From: Janthinobacterium sp.
GTDB taxonomy: Bacteria; Pseudomonadota; Gammaproteobacteria; Burkholderiales; Chitinibacteraceae
Length of the DNA stretch: 64,000 nt
Assembly: GCA_025360045.1 (NCBI GenBank)
Contig: JANYCY010000028.1
Location: forward strand, 37,736 to 101,735
Reading direction: 5' to 3'
Shown: positions 8,015 to 17,367 of the stretch, one piece after another
Position numbering within the stretch: position 1 is the stretch's first letter
Layout of the letters: each line of letters begins with the position of its first letter
Translations under genes and position numbers: made by a program
The notes under the pieces: model-generated
Databases searched by the model: none
What the model was told of the DNA's origin: nothing
The model's input: the letters and a program-made list of their open reading frames with translations, nothing else

Positions 8015-8878
8015 CTAATACAAGCTTACCTCACCCTCGGGGCGGGTTTTAAAGCGGCGGTGTAGCCAGTAGTATTGTGATGGATGCTCACGCACCCGCT
8101 CTTCAATAAACGCATTCATCCTTGCCGTATCCGCCAGCACATCGTCACTAGGGAAGTTTTCCCATGCGGGGTAATAGCGACAAACGAAACCCTCCTTGCT
8201 CAGCGTCGTCACCACGGGTACTACGCGCGCCTTGCCCAGTAAGGCCAAGCGCGATAAGCCCGGCACGGTGGCCGTTGAAATCCCAAAAAAGGGCACAAAC
8301 ACCGACTCTCGTGGGCCAAGATCCTGATCGGGCAAATAGTAAAAACACACACCCTGCTTAATCGCCCGCAAAATACCGCGTATGCCTTCACTACGCTTAA
8401 CTAATAGCGGCTCATTAAAGCGGCGACGCCCCCGCAAAAGCAGCAAATCAAAGGCATTATCATGCGCAGAGGAATACATTGTTGCTCCGCGATGATCCAC
8501 CAGATGCCGTGCACCACCAAAATCTAGCCCTAAGAAATGGGGTGCCAGCAAAATAATATGCTGCTCTTCTACCGCAGAGAAATGCTCCAGCCCTTCGCGC
8601 CGAACCAGTTTCTCTACCTGTGCCTGAGTAGCAAACCATAATTTGCTATAGAGAAAAATGCAGGTGCAAAACTCACGATAATGCTGCCTAAGTATGGCTT
8701 CATGCTGCCCAGCGGGCCACTCAGGAAAACACAGCTTTAAATTGGTCAGCCCAATTTTGCGACGCCTTTTTACTGCGATATACAGCAAGTATCCCAACAC
8801 CGCCCCAAAGCCGCGCAACAGCCACTGCGGCAAATAGCTTAAACACCAAAAGAGAAGAAGTAACAAACGATAAATCAT
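8015..8878 (-). CDS. LpxL/HtrB-family lysophospholipid or lipid A acyltransferase (second copy)
   Basis: A 287-residue inner-membrane acyltransferase of the LpxL/LpxM family, which adds secondary acyl chains to lipid A. The N-terminal hydrophobic anchor is MIYRLLLLLFWCLSYLPQWL; the catalytic HX4D motif is HFLGLD in ILLAPHFLGLDFGG; YLPDQDLGP is the second family motif. The frame is open upstream to 9013, but the family start matches the ATG at 8878, and the extension is non-homologous. It is tandem with a second family member (9150-10049), separated by an inverted repeat. Substrate preference, laurate or myristate and which position, cannot be read from the sequence. Confidence 0.9.
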   Translation of the reverse strand: MIYRLLLLLFWCLSYLPQWLLRGFGAVLGYLLYIAVKRRRKIGLTNLKLCFPEWPAGQHEAILRQHYREFCTCIFLYSKLWFATQAQVEKLVRREGLEHFSAVEEQHIILLAPHFLGLDFGGARHLVDHRGATMYSSAHDNAFDLLLLRGRRRFNEPLLVKRSEGIRGILRAIKQGVCFYYLPDQDLGPRESVFVPFFGISTATVPGLSRLALLGKARVVPVVTTLSKEGFVCRYYPAWENFPSDDVLADTARMNAFIEERVREHPSQYYWLHRRFKTRPEGEVSLY

Positions 8879-9016
8879 AGCAACCTGAAAGATAAAAACA
8901 ACACTTCTGAAAGTAAAGCCAAGCAAACTTAGCAGGGTAAAGACGGTGTATTTTGTAAGAAATAGTAGCCCTAATACAGCCGTGGTAGAACCCTGCCTCA
9001 ACATAAAACCCACTTT

Positions 9017-9117
9017 TTAAACCACGGAGGAAAAGGAGAACTCGGAGTTTCACGGAGAAAAACATAAGCAAGGTTTTCTCCGTGAAACTCCGTGTTCTCT
9101 GTGGCATCAAGGTTTAA
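9017..9117. repeat. Inverted repeat of the ACGGAGAAC family
   Basis: TTAAACCACGGAGGAAAAGG...GTTTCACGGAGAAAA is followed by the mirrored TTTTCTCCGTGAAACTCCG...TCTGTGG...GGTTTAA, giving a hairpin of about 100 nt. Related arms occur at 2523-2852, 39604-39712, about 52980-53020 and degenerately near 33390 and 48880. It separates the two acyltransferase genes. Confidence 0.8.
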
Positions 9118-9149
9118 GGTTTGGGTTTTGCTTGAGGTACGACCTAGAG

Positions 9150-10049
9150 CTACAAAGTATCGCCCTCCACTTCCCCATCGGGCAAGGGTGCGCCGGCTGG
9201 GCGCTTATAGCGGTTATAACTCCATAAATACTGGCTAGGGGCAAGGCGGATCATGGCCTCTACATTGCGATTTAATATCGTTGCATCGGCCTGTGCATCG
9301 CCTACAAAGGCTTCATCAAGCGGGGCGAAATGCATTTTAAAGCCACGACCCCAAGATAGGCGCTCGGCAAAACACATCAAGATCACCGGCTGGGTGGATT
9401 TACTTAAACGGGGCAGCAGCGTCATGGTGTAAGCAAGCTTACCAAAGAATGGGGCCCAAGCCCCCTCCCCTGCACCGGGAGCCTGATCTGGAAGCATATA
9501 AATAGCTTGCTTCTCTTTTAAGGTGCGCAGTAAGATCTTTACGCCACTGGCATTAGCAGGTGCGGCGCGGCCATTGGCGCGGTTGCGACCCGTGACCATC
9601 AGCGGCTCTAGCCATTTAAGTTTGGGAGGGCGGTATAAAGCGGCCAGCACACAGGGAATCTGTGTGCTTATATAAACACCACAGACTTCGATTCCGCCAA
9701 GATGCGGGGAAACAAACATCATGGGTCGAGCACTTTGCAAGGCGGCTTCAACATGTTCCCAACCGTCGCGCTCCTTCACCCAACGGCCCACCTGCTCAGG
9801 CGTTCTAAGCCATGCTGGTAAAAGTTCTATAGCTCCCATGCCATGGGCGCTCACACTTAGGCGGTGCAATCGCTTATAATCTGCCCCGTTTTGCGCAATA
9901 CCCGACTGCTGCAAGTTGGCAGCCAAACGCTGTCTGTAGCGTGGCGATAACAGCCAAGCCAGCCAGCCTAGCAAGGCCCCAAGGCCATGAAATAGCCACA
10001 GGGGCAAGTAAGCAAAAGGTTTTAGCAGCAGCATCAGGTTTTTACGCAT
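9150..10049 (-). CDS. lpxL: Lipid A biosynthesis acyltransferase, LpxL/HtrB family
   Basis: A 299-residue member of the lipid A secondary acyltransferase family, anchored to the inner membrane by MRKNLMLLLKPFAYLPLWLF and acting on Kdo2-lipid A with acyl-ACP. The catalytic motif is HX4E (PHLGGIEVCG), a permitted variant of HX4D/E, and MLPDQAPGAGEGAWAPFFG follows. It is the first gene of a leftward pair with the related gene at 8015 and is divergent from metK with 68 bp between start codons; this lpxL-lpxL/metK arrangement is common in betaproteobacteria. The lpxL symbol is by family; acyl specificity is not known. Confidence 0.9.
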   Translation of the reverse strand: MRKNLMLLLKPFAYLPLWLFHGLGALLGWLAWLLSPRYRQRLAANLQQSGIAQNGADYKRLHRLSVSAHGMGAIELLPAWLRTPEQVGRWVKERDGWEHVEAALQSARPMMFVSPHLGGIEVCGVYISTQIPCVLAALYRPPKLKWLEPLMVTGRNRANGRAAPANASGVKILLRTLKEKQAIYMLPDQAPGAGEGAWAPFFGKLAYTMTLLPRLSKSTQPVILMCFAERLSWGRGFKMHFAPLDEAFVGDAQADATILNRNVEAMIRLAPSQYLWSYNRYKRPAGAPLPDGEVEGDTL

Positions 10050-10117
10050 TCAAGGGCCAGCCCCGGATTCTACCGGCAAAATAGGCTGCTAAGCCCCTCA
10101 TTGACAGGGAAACAATA

Positions 10118-11284
10118 ATGAAAGAATTCCTCTTTACCTCTGAATCGGTATCTGAAGGCCATCCAGATAAGGTAGCGGATCAGATCTCTGACTCCATCCT
10201 TGACGCCATTCTGACGCAAGATAAGCATGCTCGTGTTGCCGCAGAAACACTGGTCAATACGGGCCTTGTGGTACTTGCTGGTGAAATTACCACTCATGCC
10301 AATGTGGATTATATTCAAATTGCCCGCGATACCATCAAGCGTATCGGCTACGACCATAGCGATATTGGCTTCGATTACAAAACCTGCGCCGTACTGGTGG
10401 CTTACGACAAGCAAAGCCCAGATATCGCCCAAGGTGTAAACGAAGGCCAAGGCTTGGATTTAGACCAAGGCGCTGGCGATCAAGGCCTGATGTTTGGCTA
10501 TGCCTGCGATGAAACACCGCAACTGATGCCTATGCCGATTTACTACTCGCACCGCCTGATGCAGCGCCAGTCTGAAGTTCGTAAAGACGGCCGCCTGCCT
10601 TGGCTGCGCCCAGATGCTAAATCGCAAGTAACGGTTCGCTACGATAAAGACACCGGCATGGCGATTGGCATCGACACCATCGTGCTGTCTACCCAGCACC
10701 ACCCGGATGTTAGCCACGCTCAGTTGTCCGAAGCCGTGATTGAAGAAATCATCAAGCCAGTGATTCCACCTGAGCTGCTACACAACACCAAATACCTGAT
10801 CAACCCAACGGGTCGTTTTGTGATTGGTGGCCCGATGGGCGATTGCGGCTTAACGGGCCGTAAAATCATTGTCGACACCTACGGCGGTGCAGCCCCACAC
10901 GGCGGCGGTGCATTCTCGGGTAAGGATCCATCCAAGGTAGATCGCTCAGCCGCTTACGCTGGCCGTTATGTGGCAAAGAACATCGTTGCCGCGGGCATCG
11001 CCAAGCAATGCTTGGTGCAAGTGTCCTACGCCATTGGCGTGGCGCAACCGGTATCGATCATGGTGGATACATGGGGCACAGGTAAATTGCCTGAGCACGA
11101 AATTGTTGAGCTGATCAAACAGCACTTCGATTTACGCCCGAAAGGCATTATCCAAATGCTAGATCTACTGCGCCCTGTTTACACACGCACGGCGGCGTAT
11201 GGTCACTTTGGCCGCGAAGAGCCAGACTTCTCGTGGGAACGCACAGATAAAGTTGAGATCCTGCGGGCAGCGGCAGGGTTGTAA
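10118..11284 (+). CDS. metK: S-adenosylmethionine synthetase
   Basis: A 388-residue methionine adenosyltransferase making SAM from methionine and ATP in the cytoplasm. Motifs: [20 protein letters not shown] at the N-terminus (catalytic His and Asp), [15 protein letters not shown] (ATP/methionine hexapeptide region), [20 protein letters not shown], and [20 protein letters not shown] (P-loop-like). ACAGGGAAAC precedes the ATG. The 68-bp divergent spacer to lpxL leaves no room for a SAM riboswitch and none of the known classes was recognised. A family A hairpin and an intrinsic terminator follow. Confidence 0.98.
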   Translation: MKEFLFTSESVSEGHPDKVADQISDSILDAILTQDKHARVAAETLVNTGLVVLAGEITTHANVDYIQIARDTIKRIGYDHSDIGFDYKTCAVLVAYDKQSPDIAQGVNEGQGLDLDQGAGDQGLMFGYACDETPQLMPMPIYYSHRLMQRQSEVRKDGRLPWLRPDAKSQVTVRYDKDTGMAIGIDTIVLSTQHHPDVSHAQLSEAVIEEIIKPVIPPELLHNTKYLINPTGRFVIGGPMGDCGLTGRKIIVDTYGGAAPHGGGAFSGKDPSKVDRSAAYAGRYVAKNIVAAGIAKQCLVQVSYAIGVAQPVSIMVDTWGTGKLPEHEIVELIKQHFDLRPKGIIQMLDLLRPVYTRTAAYGHFGREEPDFSWERTDKVEILRAAAGL

Positions 11285-11299
11285 ACATTGCATCATGCT

Positions 11300-11324
11300 T
11301 AGGGCGGATGCTTACCCGCCCTAC
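11300..11324. repeat. REP-like palindrome, family A (short form)
   Basis: TAGGGCGGATGCTTACCCGCCCTA forms a compact hairpin 16 bp after the metK stop, preceded by CATTGCATCATGC as in other copies of the family. It precedes the intrinsic terminator of metK. Confidence 0.7.
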
Positions 11325-11340
11325 AAAAAATGCATAAAAA

Positions 11341-11372
11341 AACGGGGAAGCCAACGCTTCCCCGTTTTTTTT
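11341..11372 (+). terminator. Intrinsic terminator of metK
   Basis: AACGGGGAAG and CTTCCCCGTT pair around CCAACG-type loop bases and are followed by eight T residues. The A-rich left side means it could also serve the convergent PEP-CTERM gene on the minus strand. Confidence 0.9.
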
Positions 11373-11385
11373 ATTGCTTACTCAA

Positions 11386-12381
11386 TTATTTTTTACTACG
11401 ACGACGCATCACTAAGCCAACTAAACCCAAGCCCATCAGTGCATAGGTTTCTGGCTCAGGCACGGGGGTAACGCTGCCTTTATATGTTTCGTAACCTAAT
11501 TCAAGTTTGCCTGTGGGACCGACACTCAATGAATTTGCAATCAGTGTGCCTTCAAGGTGTCCTGAACCAACCACATCGGCGTTTACCGCGAGTACGCTTC
11601 CATTTAAGAATGTTCCAACGTTTACAGTTTTCGCATTGCTTAAGTTATAGATAATACGATCACGATGTAAGGCCAAAGCATCTTTAGATTCAGCTAAATT
11701 ACCGCCTAAGCCACCTGAAAACACCACATCGCTTAAGCTGCTATTAATCACAATATTTGCGCCCGCTTTAACATTTTCCAGCGAAATATTCTGCAATGCC
11801 GTATTGCCTAGATTAAAAACTTGCACATCCGACTTGCCGTCACCTGTCAGCACCAAGCCCGCGGTGCTGCTTGTCCAGCTTCCCACTTGAGACTGCCCAG
11901 CTAACTGAGCGGATAAACCACTCAACTGAGTTTTGGCTGTTGCAAAATCGATAAAACTAGCATTTTGGATTGCCGTACCATATTGCCAATCCTTGGCGGT
12001 TAACGAACCACCATAGACAACATTGCCAGCATTCAAATTTGCAACAACAATTGAGCTTGGGCCAATTGAAGTATTGGTATCAATATTTGATTTTGGCCCA
12101 TTATAAATAGACCCCGCAGGCCCCCATTGGCCAGTCAGAGATACATTACCTTTCACCACTAAGGAAGGCGCAGTCGAGCCATATGGGTTGCGATAGCCCA
12201 CATCAAAACCAGAGGTTAAATTACCCCCTACAGCCAAACGCCCTTCAACGTCAGCCGCCGCATTCACATTGCCAAAGAAAAACCCGCTATAACCATTGGC
12301 AACGCCAAAATCAACAATCCCCGCCTGTGCATGAGCAGCAAAAGCCAAACTTATTACAGCAACAATATGTGTAAGACGCAT
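11386..12381 (-). CDS. PEP-CTERM sorting-domain, choice-of-anchor A family secreted protein
   Basis: A 331-residue exported protein. It has a Sec signal peptide (MRLTHIVAVISLAFAAHAQA), a central choice-of-anchor A domain beginning GIVDFGVANGYSGFFFGN and DVEGRLAVGGNL, and the C-terminal PEP-CTERM signal TPVPEPETYALMGLGLVGLV followed by MRRRSKK. The last part is a sorting signal recognised by exosortase (EpsH-type), linked in many biofilm-forming Gram-negative bacteria with exopolysaccharide. No exosortase gene lies in the window. The long upstream region (12382-13134) holds two hairpins, a run of ten C bases and repeats, so expression may be regulated there. Function beyond surface association is unknown. 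Confidence 0.93.
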   Translation of the reverse strand: MRLTHIVAVISLAFAAHAQAGIVDFGVANGYSGFFFGNVNAAADVEGRLAVGGNLTSGFDVGYRNPYGSTAPSLVVKGNVSLTGQWGPAGSIYNGPKSNIDTNTSIGPSSIVVANLNAGNVVYGGSLTAKDWQYGTAIQNASFIDFATAKTQLSGLSAQLAGQSQVGSWTSSTAGLVLTGDGKSDVQVFNLGNTALQNISLENVKAGANIVINSSLSDVVFSGGLGGNLAESKDALALHRDRIIYNLSNAKTVNVGTFLNGSVLAVNADVVGSGHLEGTLIANSLSVGPTGKLELGYETYKGSVTPVPEPETYALMGLGLVGLVMRRRSKK

Positions 12382-12403
12382 TTTTAGAGCCCTTTATCAT
12401 TAA

Positions 12404-12465
12404 AGATGCATCAAAAAATGCATCTATATTTTTAACCTCATCAGCAAGCCCAAACTTTATTGGGC
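12404..12465 (-). promoter_or_regulatory. Two hairpins in the upstream region of the PEP-CTERM gene
   Basis: AGATGCAT and ATGCATCT (12404-12425) form a perfect 8-bp stem around CAAAAA, 22 bp before the start codon on the minus strand. GCCCAA and TTGGGC (12448-12465) form a second stem. If within the transcript, these would sit in the 5' leader and could affect stability or translation; the sequence alone does not show which. Confidence 0.45.
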
Positions 12466-12521
12466 TAACTACCTGCATTTTAAGCACTTGCCTAAAACGC
12501 CCCCCCCCCTCTCACCGCAAT

Positions 12522-12770
12522 CCTGTCAACTTAAGCTTATTAACATTGAGAGAGTTGGTATTTATAGGGTGTAAACGACGTAGTCGCTCTTCACCGAAAG
12601 CGGTGCGCAAGAAAAACGACTTGCACACCCTATAAAAACCAACCTTTTCCCTATTAAGTCCTTAGGTAAAAGTTTTCGAGCAAGGCATCCTGACGAAGAC
12701 AGTATGAATAATACGACGAGGAAGGATAACGAAGCTCGAAGACATTTATTAGAGCACTTAAGTTGATAGG
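12522..12770. repeat. Composite repeat: inverted D ends around a family C hairpin
   Basis: The ends CCTGTCAACTTAAG (12522-12535) and CTTAAGTTGATAGG (12757-12770) are inverted repeats with one mismatch. Inside, TATAGGGTGTAAACGACG...CGAAAGCGGTGCGCAAG then ACTTGCACACCCTATA (12562-12635) is family C, which recurs at 37419 and 61303. The right part contains a run of GACGAAGACAGTATGAATAA type sequence. No ORF of note. From 12771 to 13134 only AT-rich DNA without a recognised gene is seen. Confidence 0.7.
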
Positions 12771-13134
12771 ATTCCCCCTCACCGCACTACTTTCATTTAT
12801 ATTTACAAATAAAACCCAATCTAATCATTAGCAATTGCTTAAATAAAACTTTATCGCGCCATCCCATCCGAGCAAAAACCAGATGTCACCTTCGTTTTAA
12901 ACACCAGCGCCGCAATTATGCCAAAACAATTTAACTTTAGGGTTTTAACTTAGTCCTATTCCCTTGTTTTTTTAAATGTATATTTAATATGACATGTATG
13001 TCCTGCAATACCTCAAAAACTGACAAACCTACCTAGTTATAAGTAAACACAAGCCCTTAGCAAGCCAAAACCAGCTTACGCAGCATCTATATTTGAATAA
13101 TATATGTAGATTTACTCATCTAACATCCACATAA

Positions 13135-13174
13135 AAAAGCGCTCCTGTGAGAGATATCTCACAGGAGCGCTTTT
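13135..13174 (-). terminator. Strong intrinsic terminator downstream of the EamA gene
   Basis: An 18-bp perfect stem (AAAAGCGCTCCTGTGAGA paired with TCTCACAGGAGCGCTTTT) around GATA, with A and T tracts on the two sides, lies 24 bp beyond the stop of the leftward EamA gene. It is symmetrical and could terminate in both directions. Confidence 0.9.
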
Positions 13175-13198
13175 ACAAAATAGATACAGAACTTAGCC

Positions 13199-14071
13199 TC
13201 AGCTTAAAAATCGCCAAGATTTAAGCTGTGCCAAAATCACTCCCAGCAGCACTAAGCCACCACCAATTAAGTGAAACCATTGAATCTTCTCACCCAAGCT
13301 CACCATGGCAATCACGGCGGTAAAAAGCGGTAATAGATTCATAAACACGGCTGTACGATCTGCGCCCAAGCGATGCACGCCCTGCATCCAGCAATAGGCC
13401 GCAATCAAAGACGAAGCAATCCCTGCAAACAATACTAAACCAACACCCTGTGCTGGAATCGCCATCGTTTGCGCGCTAAACGCCACCGGAATCAAAATCA
13501 CCACCGCCAGCAAGATTTGAATATATAGATTATGCCAATGGCGAAATGGCAAAGCCCAGCGGCGCAATAAAATACCGTACAGCGCATAAGCCACGGTGCC
13601 GATCAGCATCAAGGCATCGCCATGATTAATCCCGCTCAATAACAAACTAGCAGGATGCCCTTGGCCCAATAAATACAAGACGCCACAAAGCGAGCAAAAA
13701 ACCCCTAAAGTTGCTGCTGCACTTGGCTTGGTTTTAGTCATAAAAGCATTCAGCAGCAAAGAGGAGAGCGGAACCAAAGAAGTAATCACACCCATATTGG
13801 TGGCGCTCGTGCTATGCGCTGCGTAATAGGCGATGCACTGAAACAACACCATACCTAGCAGTGCCAACACTAGAAATTTACCCAAATAGGGGCGAATAGC
13901 GAGTCGTTGTTGCCAGACTGCTTTCAGGCAAAAAGGCGTGAGCACTAAGGCGGCTAAAAACCAACGATAAAAAGAAATGGCGGCTGGATCAAGCACACCT
14001 GCTGCGGCTTTGGAAACCACGGTATTGGTGGCCCAGATCATGACCGCCAGCAGGGGAAAAAGGATGGGCAT
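13199..14071 (-). CDS. EamA/DMT family transporter (metabolite exporter)
   Basis: A 290-residue membrane protein of the drug/metabolite transporter superfamily with about ten hydrophobic segments in two EamA repeats: first half MPILFPLLAVMIWATNTVVS, ISFYRWFLAALVLTPF; second half GDALMLIGTVAYALYGILLR, RTAVFMNLLPLFTAVIAM. Such proteins export amino acids or other small metabolites across the inner membrane. The start at 14071 is the family-typical one; the open frame to 14185 adds a non-homologous extension. It is divergent from an AraC regulator (117 bp between starts), which probably controls it. Substrate unknown. Confidence 0.88.
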   Translation of the reverse strand: MPILFPLLAVMIWATNTVVSKAAAGVLDPAAISFYRWFLAALVLTPFCLKAVWQQRLAIRPYLGKFLVLALLGMVLFQCIAYYAAHSTSATNMGVITSLVPLSSLLLNAFMTKTKPSAAATLGVFCSLCGVLYLLGQGHPASLLLSGINHGDALMLIGTVAYALYGILLRRWALPFRHWHNLYIQILLAVVILIPVAFSAQTMAIPAQGVGLVLFAGIASSLIAAYCWMQGVHRLGADRTAVFMNLLPLFTAVIAMVSLGEKIQWFHLIGGGLVLLGVILAQLKSWRFLS

Positions 14072-14188
14072 AAAGCTTATCTTTCTAAGTAGATGAATTG
14101 CCACTAGTATATGCTTGTCTGTTTTAATGCAAGTACGCCAAAAAAGACATTCCATATTCAGAAACAGACAAGTTGAAACAAACATACA

Positions 14189-14983
14189 ATGACCAACGCC
14201 TATTTTGCCGCCGATTTAGCCCTGCCCGCACCGAATCCACTGTATTTACGCTATCAGCAGATGCAAGCTGACACTCAATACAGCAGCCACAAGCATCCTT
14301 GGGGCCAGTTGAGCTGGATTAGCCTAGGCGTTATGGACCTCGAGTTAGAGCAGCAGCACCTGATTGCACCCGCCAATTACTTAATCTGGGTGCCCGCTGG
14401 CATCCCGCATTCTGCCTATGTGCGCCAAGCGCTCAATTACACATCCATCTATGTTTCGGCCCACTTAGCCCAGCGACTGCCAAAGGAAGCTTGCCTACTC
14501 ACCAGCACGCCGCTCATCAGCGCTTTAATTAGCGATTTTGGTCAGCGGCAGCTCGGCCATATGCAGGATAAAAGTGATCAGAATCAGGCAAAGCTGCTGA
14601 TTACCCGATTAAGTCAGTGTAAATGCGCTCCAAACTTCTTACCCAGTAGTAGCGATACACTGATCTCCTCCATTTTAAAAGCGCTGCAAACTGAGCCCAA
14701 TAACGCTCGTAGCTTAAGTAGCTGGGCCAGCGAAGTGCATAGCACCGAGCGCACGCTGGCTAGACGCTTTCAAAGCGAATTGGGAATGAGCTTTGGCCAG
14801 TGCCGCAATCGCATCCGCGTATTACACGCTTTGGCATGGTTAAAAGAAGGGAAAACGATTCAGGATATTGCATGGCAGCTGGGCTATGGCACGCCGTCGG
14901 CATTTATTGCCATGTTTAAGCAATTAATCGGCTTTTCACCGGAGCGCTACCGGCAGCAACAATCCCCTATTCTTAAATCTTAA
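14189..14983 (+). CDS. AraC family transcriptional regulator with cupin-like sensor domain
   Basis: A 264-residue regulator. The N-terminal half is an AraC_binding cupin-like domain (SSHKHPWGQLSWISLGVMDL and PANYLIWVPAGIPHSAYV), and the C-terminal 100 residues form the double HTH: SLSSWASEVHSTERTLARRF, LGMSFGQCRNRIRVLHAL, IQDIAWQLGYGTPSAFIAMF, ending GFSPERYRQQQ. It resembles the NimR/YdeO-like group that controls an adjacent exporter. The divergent EamA gene is the most likely target through the shared promoter region. The inducer cannot be inferred. Confidence 0.9.
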   Translation: MTNAYFAADLALPAPNPLYLRYQQMQADTQYSSHKHPWGQLSWISLGVMDLELEQQHLIAPANYLIWVPAGIPHSAYVRQALNYTSIYVSAHLAQRLPKEACLLTSTPLISALISDFGQRQLGHMQDKSDQNQAKLLITRLSQCKCAPNFLPSSSDTLISSILKALQTEPNNARSLSSWASEVHSTERTLARRFQSELGMSFGQCRNRIRVLHALAWLKEGKTIQDIAWQLGYGTPSAFIAMFKQLIGFSPERYRQQQSPILKS

Positions 14984-15155
14984 AAATGGCTTATCTGTAA
15001 TCAAAAAGGGCCATCCTAGCAATTACGCCATTGCATTTATTACAACAAAACAAAAATTCAATGCATTTATGCAATCAACATCAATAAAAAATGACGATTG
15101 CCATTTGTAATTAATGCAGAAATAGGATAAAAACGAGGCTCAAACGCTCATCGCC

Positions 15156-15321
15156 CAGCTGCCTGTCGGACTTAAGCGTCCGTAGCGAGGAAATGTCCGG
15201 CTTGAGACAGATTTTGATGGTTTTTGAGGCGAATAGCTGGCTATTTAACGAAAAAACTATCGAAATATGGCCAAGTCCGGCGTTTCCGCAGTAGGACAGC
15301 TTAGGTCCGACAGGCTGCTAG
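15156..15321. repeat. Inverted-repeat element upstream of the DUF2298 gene
   Basis: CAGCTGCCTGTCGGACTTAAG at the left and CTTAGGTCCGACAGGCTGC at the right pair as terminal inverted repeats. The interior repeats a TCCGTAGCGAGGAAATGTCCGG motif and has no gene. The right end is inside the open frame that extends the DUF2298 ORF upstream, which is why the later start at 15345 is preferred. The stretch 14984-15155 holds nothing recognised. Confidence 0.6.
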
Positions 15322-15344
15322 ATAAAAAGAAGGGATGCTCACAG

Positions 15345-17360
15345 ATGACGATGATTCACCTCGCTGCAAGCTTAGCCTTGCTGTGGCTGCATTTGGCTGG
15401 CCTCACTCTGGTGTTGGGCCAATGCTTGCCCTACGCCATCGCCCGAGCAGCGGGTGTGCTTTTAATTACACTATTGATGTTTTTTATTGAGCATTTTATT
15501 GGCTTAGGTAATCTCAATGGCGTTTGGCCCATCACCGCGATTTTAGCCGCAGCGTCTCTTTATCTATTTAAACAAGAAGCCGCTAGTCGCCGCTTTAAAG
15601 CCGCCGAAATCGCTTTTCTATTAGCACTTGCCTATGGGCTGATTTGGAAATTTATATTCCCTGCAATTTACCCAACATCCGAGCGAGTGACTGATCTTTA
15701 TTTTATGGCCAATTATTATTCAGGCAGCGTGTTACCGCCGCCCGATCATTGGTTTGCAGGGCATCGCTTTGATTTCTATTACGCCTTTCAGCATTATGCC
15801 GCTGCGCTGATGGGCAGGCTGTTTGGCTGGGATATTGGCTTTGCCTATAACATTGCTTTTGCACTATTAATGGCACTAGGCCTCAGCCTTGCTTGGGAAT
15901 TTGCCACTCGCTTTATCTCCAGCCGCTTGCATCGCCTTGTGCTGATTCTTGCCCTTGCCCTTGGTGGCACGGGGGTTTCGCCGCTGTTAAATTTATTTGT
16001 CACCCCCGCCAGCGACAGCCCAATCAGCTGGCAAGCCAACGATCAGATGTGGGCCAGTGCGCGTTTTATTGGCAGCTACGATGCACGAGTTAATACTGAT
16101 TTGGGGCAGCAACTCTTCCCCCTGCTTACCACTGACACCAAGCCAACGCCTGATTTTGAAGCGCGGGATTTACCGCTAGAAAACTTTGGCTATCAGTTTT
16201 TCCTTGGCGATTACCATCCGCCGCTCGGTGGCTTCTTGCTGCTGTTTTTAGCGCTGGCACTGATCGCATGGCTAGAGCAAAAGCGGACCGATCAGCCCGA
16301 TGAAATCCTCCATGCTCGCTTTGCCCAAGGCCTGCTCGCCCTCACCCTGCCGGTGATGCTCATCACCAACACATGGATTACCCCCATGCTGGCCGTGCTG
16401 CTGTTTACTTGGGCAGGTTGGCGGCATTACTACAAAAACCCACCCCACTGGGGCGCTATTTTTGCAGGCGGCACACTTGGATTTTTACTGATTTATCCAT
16501 TTTTAGCCGGCTTTGCCAGCCAAGCAATTGGCACGCCTATCCGCCTAGTTCATTCCATTGATCGCACACCAATTGCCCAGTTTATTCTGCTGCTCTGGCC
16601 GCTATTTGCGCTATTTGCGCTGGCCCTCACCGAAAAACGCCAACGCCCGCTTGCCACCGCCCTCGTCATCGCCTTTGCCATCATGCTGCTCTTAGGTGAA
16701 TTTATCTTTGTCGATGACCCGAGCGTAGGTAAATTTGAGCGCACTAATACCACGATGAAATGGTGGGGTTGGATGTGGAGCGGAGCGCTTTTGGCGGCAG
16801 GTGCAATGGCATTAGGATCAAGCCGCCGCTGGGTGCGTAACGCTGCCGTCGCCGTTTTGCTGCTCACTGGCAGCTACGCAATCAATACCGCGCAATATAT
16901 TTGGCATACCCCGAAAGGTGATCTGGGCAAGCTGGCTGGCACACATTGGTTTAGCAATGATGCGCCGGTAAAAGACACCATCCGCTACCTAAGCCAAGCG
17001 CCTAAGGGCATCGTGCTGGAAAACTGGCTAGGGGATGCTTACACCAATCAAACGCTATTCTCGCTATATTCCCAACAACCTTCTTTGCTCGGCTGGCCTA
17101 ATCATGTCAGTTTGTGGCATGGTGCGCCTCAGGAAGTCTGGCTGCTTAATCAGCAAATCAAAGATTTTTATTTGGGAATGCAAAGCAATCCATTGGCTTG
17201 GCTAAAGCAAAACAAAGTTCAGTACGTAGTATGGGGCAGGCCAGAGAGCCTATCGCCAGCTTGGCAAACGATTAACACCACCATTGCCGCAGAGTATGAC
17301 TGGCGGCCTTTTCTAGAAACGCCAGATACCCGTATGGGGCTTTGGGTAAAACGAAAATAA
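15345..17360 (+). CDS. DUF2298 (YYY-type) polytopic membrane protein, candidate GT-C-like transferase
   Basis: A 671-residue inner-membrane protein with about twelve or more hydrophobic segments. The DUF2298/'YYY' signature is visible near residues 115-165: TDLYFMANYYSGSVLPPPDH, WFAGHRFDFYYAFQHYAAAL, and later GDYHPPLGGFLLLF. These proteins are GT-C-like in topology and are found in archaea, Chloroflexi and some proteobacteria; their reaction is not established. The start at 15345 is selected because AAGGGA precedes it and the upstream extension lies in a repeat. It heads a same-strand set with a GT2, a flippase-like protein and an FAD oxidoreductase, which suggests transfer of a lipid-linked sugar on the periplasmic side. 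Confidence 0.85.
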   Translation: MTMIHLAASLALLWLHLAGLTLVLGQCLPYAIARAAGVLLITLLMFFIEHFIGLGNLNGVWPITAILAAASLYLFKQEAASRRFKAAEIAFLLALAYGLIWKFIFPAIYPTSERVTDLYFMANYYSGSVLPPPDHWFAGHRFDFYYAFQHYAAALMGRLFGWDIGFAYNIAFALLMALGLSLAWEFATRFISSRLHRLVLILALALGGTGVSPLLNLFVTPASDSPISWQANDQMWASARFIGSYDARVNTDLGQQLFPLLTTDTKPTPDFEARDLPLENFGYQFFLGDYHPPLGGFLLLFLALALIAWLEQKRTDQPDEILHARFAQGLLALTLPVMLITNTWITPMLAVLLFTWAGWRHYYKNPPHWGAIFAGGTLGFLLIYPFLAGFASQAIGTPIRLVHSIDRTPIAQFILLLWPLFALFALALTEKRQRPLATALVIAFAIMLLLGEFIFVDDPSVGKFERTNTTMKWWGWMWSGALLAAGAMALGSSRRWVRNAAVAVLLLTGSYAINTAQYIWHTPKGDLGKLAGTHWFSNDAPVKDTIRYLSQAPKGIVLENWLGDAYTNQTLFSLYSQQPSLLGWPNHVSLWHGAPQEVWLLNQQIKDFYLGMQSNPLAWLKQNKVQYVVWGRPESLSPAWQTINTTIAAEYDWRPFLETPDTRMGLWVKRK

Positions 17361-17367
17361 ATATCTT

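Noticed and set aside
10050..10117. SAM riboswitch in front of metK
   Set aside because: Only 68 bp separate the divergent start codons and no known SAM riboswitch fold was recognised.
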